Shown piece by piece: positions 23,075 through 23,430 of a stretch of 23,430 nt of DNA. The notes under the pieces were generated by a model. That model worked only from the letters and a program-made list of their open reading frames with translations, did not search any database and was not told where the DNA came from. Every line of letters begins with the position of its first letter. Position 1 is the first letter of the stretch. Made by a program: the position numbers and the translations under genes. Source of the stretch: CAYVUV01 sp964455095 (GTDB lineage Bacteria > Desulfobacterota > Binatia > HRBIN30 > CADEER01); assembly GCA_964455095.1 (NCBI GenBank), contig CAYVUV010000211.1, positions 1 to 23,430 on the forward strand. Direction: 5' to 3'.

Positions 23075-23407
23075 ATGCGGCGAGGATGGATAGTGGGAGT
23101 GGTGCTGGTCGCGCTGCTGAGCGGTGCGACGGTGCGGCCGGCGGCGGCGGACGAACGATCGTCGCCCGGGGCGCAGTTCGGTTGGGGCATGGCCGCGGTC
23201 GGGGCCAACATCCTGTACATGCCGCTCAAGCTGGTGTACGCGACGCTGGGAGGGGTCACCGGCTGCCTCGGGTACTTGCTGACGCTCGGCAATGGCGATG
23301 TGGCGCAATCGGTCTGGTACCCGACGGTCGGCGGCACCTACGTCATCAGTCCGGACATGTTGCGCGGTGAGGAACCGATTCTCTTCAGCGGCGAAAGCCG
23401 CGAGTAG
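23075..23407 (+). CDS. Small secreted/membrane conserved hypothetical protein
   Basis: The 110-residue protein has a signal peptide (about 1-25, ending AAA before DE) and one or two further hydrophobic, Gly-rich segments (about 36-70: GWGMAAVGANILYMPLKLVYATLGGVTGCLGYLLTLG). A conserved-looking C-terminal motif follows, QSVWYPTVGGTYVISPDMLRGEEPILFSG. I recall similar small proteins in delta-proteobacterial and Binatota-like genomes, always annotated as hypothetical; no function is known to me. ATG 23075 has an excellent ribosome site (AGGAGGAGGT at 23061-23070), which rules out the upstream in-frame start. It lies 16 bases after the MoCF gene and probably belongs to the same transcript. Confidence 0.78.
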   Translation: MRRGWIVGVVLVALLSGATVRPAAADERSSPGAQFGWGMAAVGANILYMPLKLVYATLGGVTGCLGYLLTLGNGDVAQSVWYPTVGGTYVISPDMLRGEEPILFSGESRE

Positions 23408-23408
23408 C

Positions 23409-23430
23409 GGGGGGGGGGCGGGGGCGCCCC
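23409..23430. repeat. G-rich tract at window end
   Basis: Ten consecutive G residues (23409-23418) are followed by C, five G and GCGCCCC-like bases right after the last stop codon. GGGGCGCCCC at the end is a perfect palindrome. It may be part of a GC-rich hairpin, a slippery homopolymer, or a sequencing-prone site. Confidence 0.45.

Overview
This is a GC-rich, gene-dense chromosomal window with no mobile-element genes, no CRISPR array and no tRNA or rRNA gene that I can see. Gene content and order (queA-tgt-yajC-secD-secF-recJ; coaBC beside a family-4 uracil-DNA glycosylase; xseA-xseB-ispA-tlyA; rpoZ) resemble the former Deltaproteobacteria and related lineages such as Desulfobacterota, Myxococcota or Binatota. 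That placement is inferred from remembered gene orders and not from a search.

Layout. (1) 1-4256: the 3' end of coaBC; a convergent secreted zinc phospholipase C-like gene on the minus strand; then a plus-strand cluster of uracil-DNA glycosylase, NfeD-type membrane serine protease and slipin. (2) 4257-4395: a structured spacer with an inverted repeat, an intrinsic-terminator-like hairpin and a short direct repeat. (3) 4396-11217: queA and tgt (tRNA queuosine), yajC, secD and secF (protein-export motor) and recJ (single-strand exonuclease). Several joints are 4-base stop/start overlaps. (4) 11218-12801: a 62-residue excisionase-like helix-turn-helix protein, a PmtA-like phospholipid N-methyltransferase and a convergent conserved hypothetical gene. 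(5) 12802-15487: a hairpin-rich divergent promoter region, a C-terminal processing protease (S41) and a divergent polysaccharide deacetylase that has lost its usual active-site motifs. (6) 15511-18630: xseA, xseB, ispA, tlyA, without the dxs gene often found between the last two. (7) 18643-20503: a minus-strand helical hypothetical gene, rpoZ, and an rpoH-type sigma factor with a strong hairpin just upstream. (8) 20504-23430: a REP/MITE-like palindrome, a promoter candidate, an ILVBL/HACL2-like thiamine-diphosphate lyase, a stand-alone MoCF (CinA N-terminal) protein and a small secreted or membrane conserved hypothetical protein. The window ends in a G-rich tract.

Most of the window is housekeeping: tRNA modification, secretion, DNA repair, isoprenoid and cofactor synthesis, and transcription. 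The parts most worth a second look are the degenerate deacetylase beside the processing protease, the structured leader before queA, the hairpin before rpoH, the small helix-turn-helix gene, and the lyase/MoCF/small-membrane-protein cluster. I did not find convincing evidence for a wholly new defence or mobile system.
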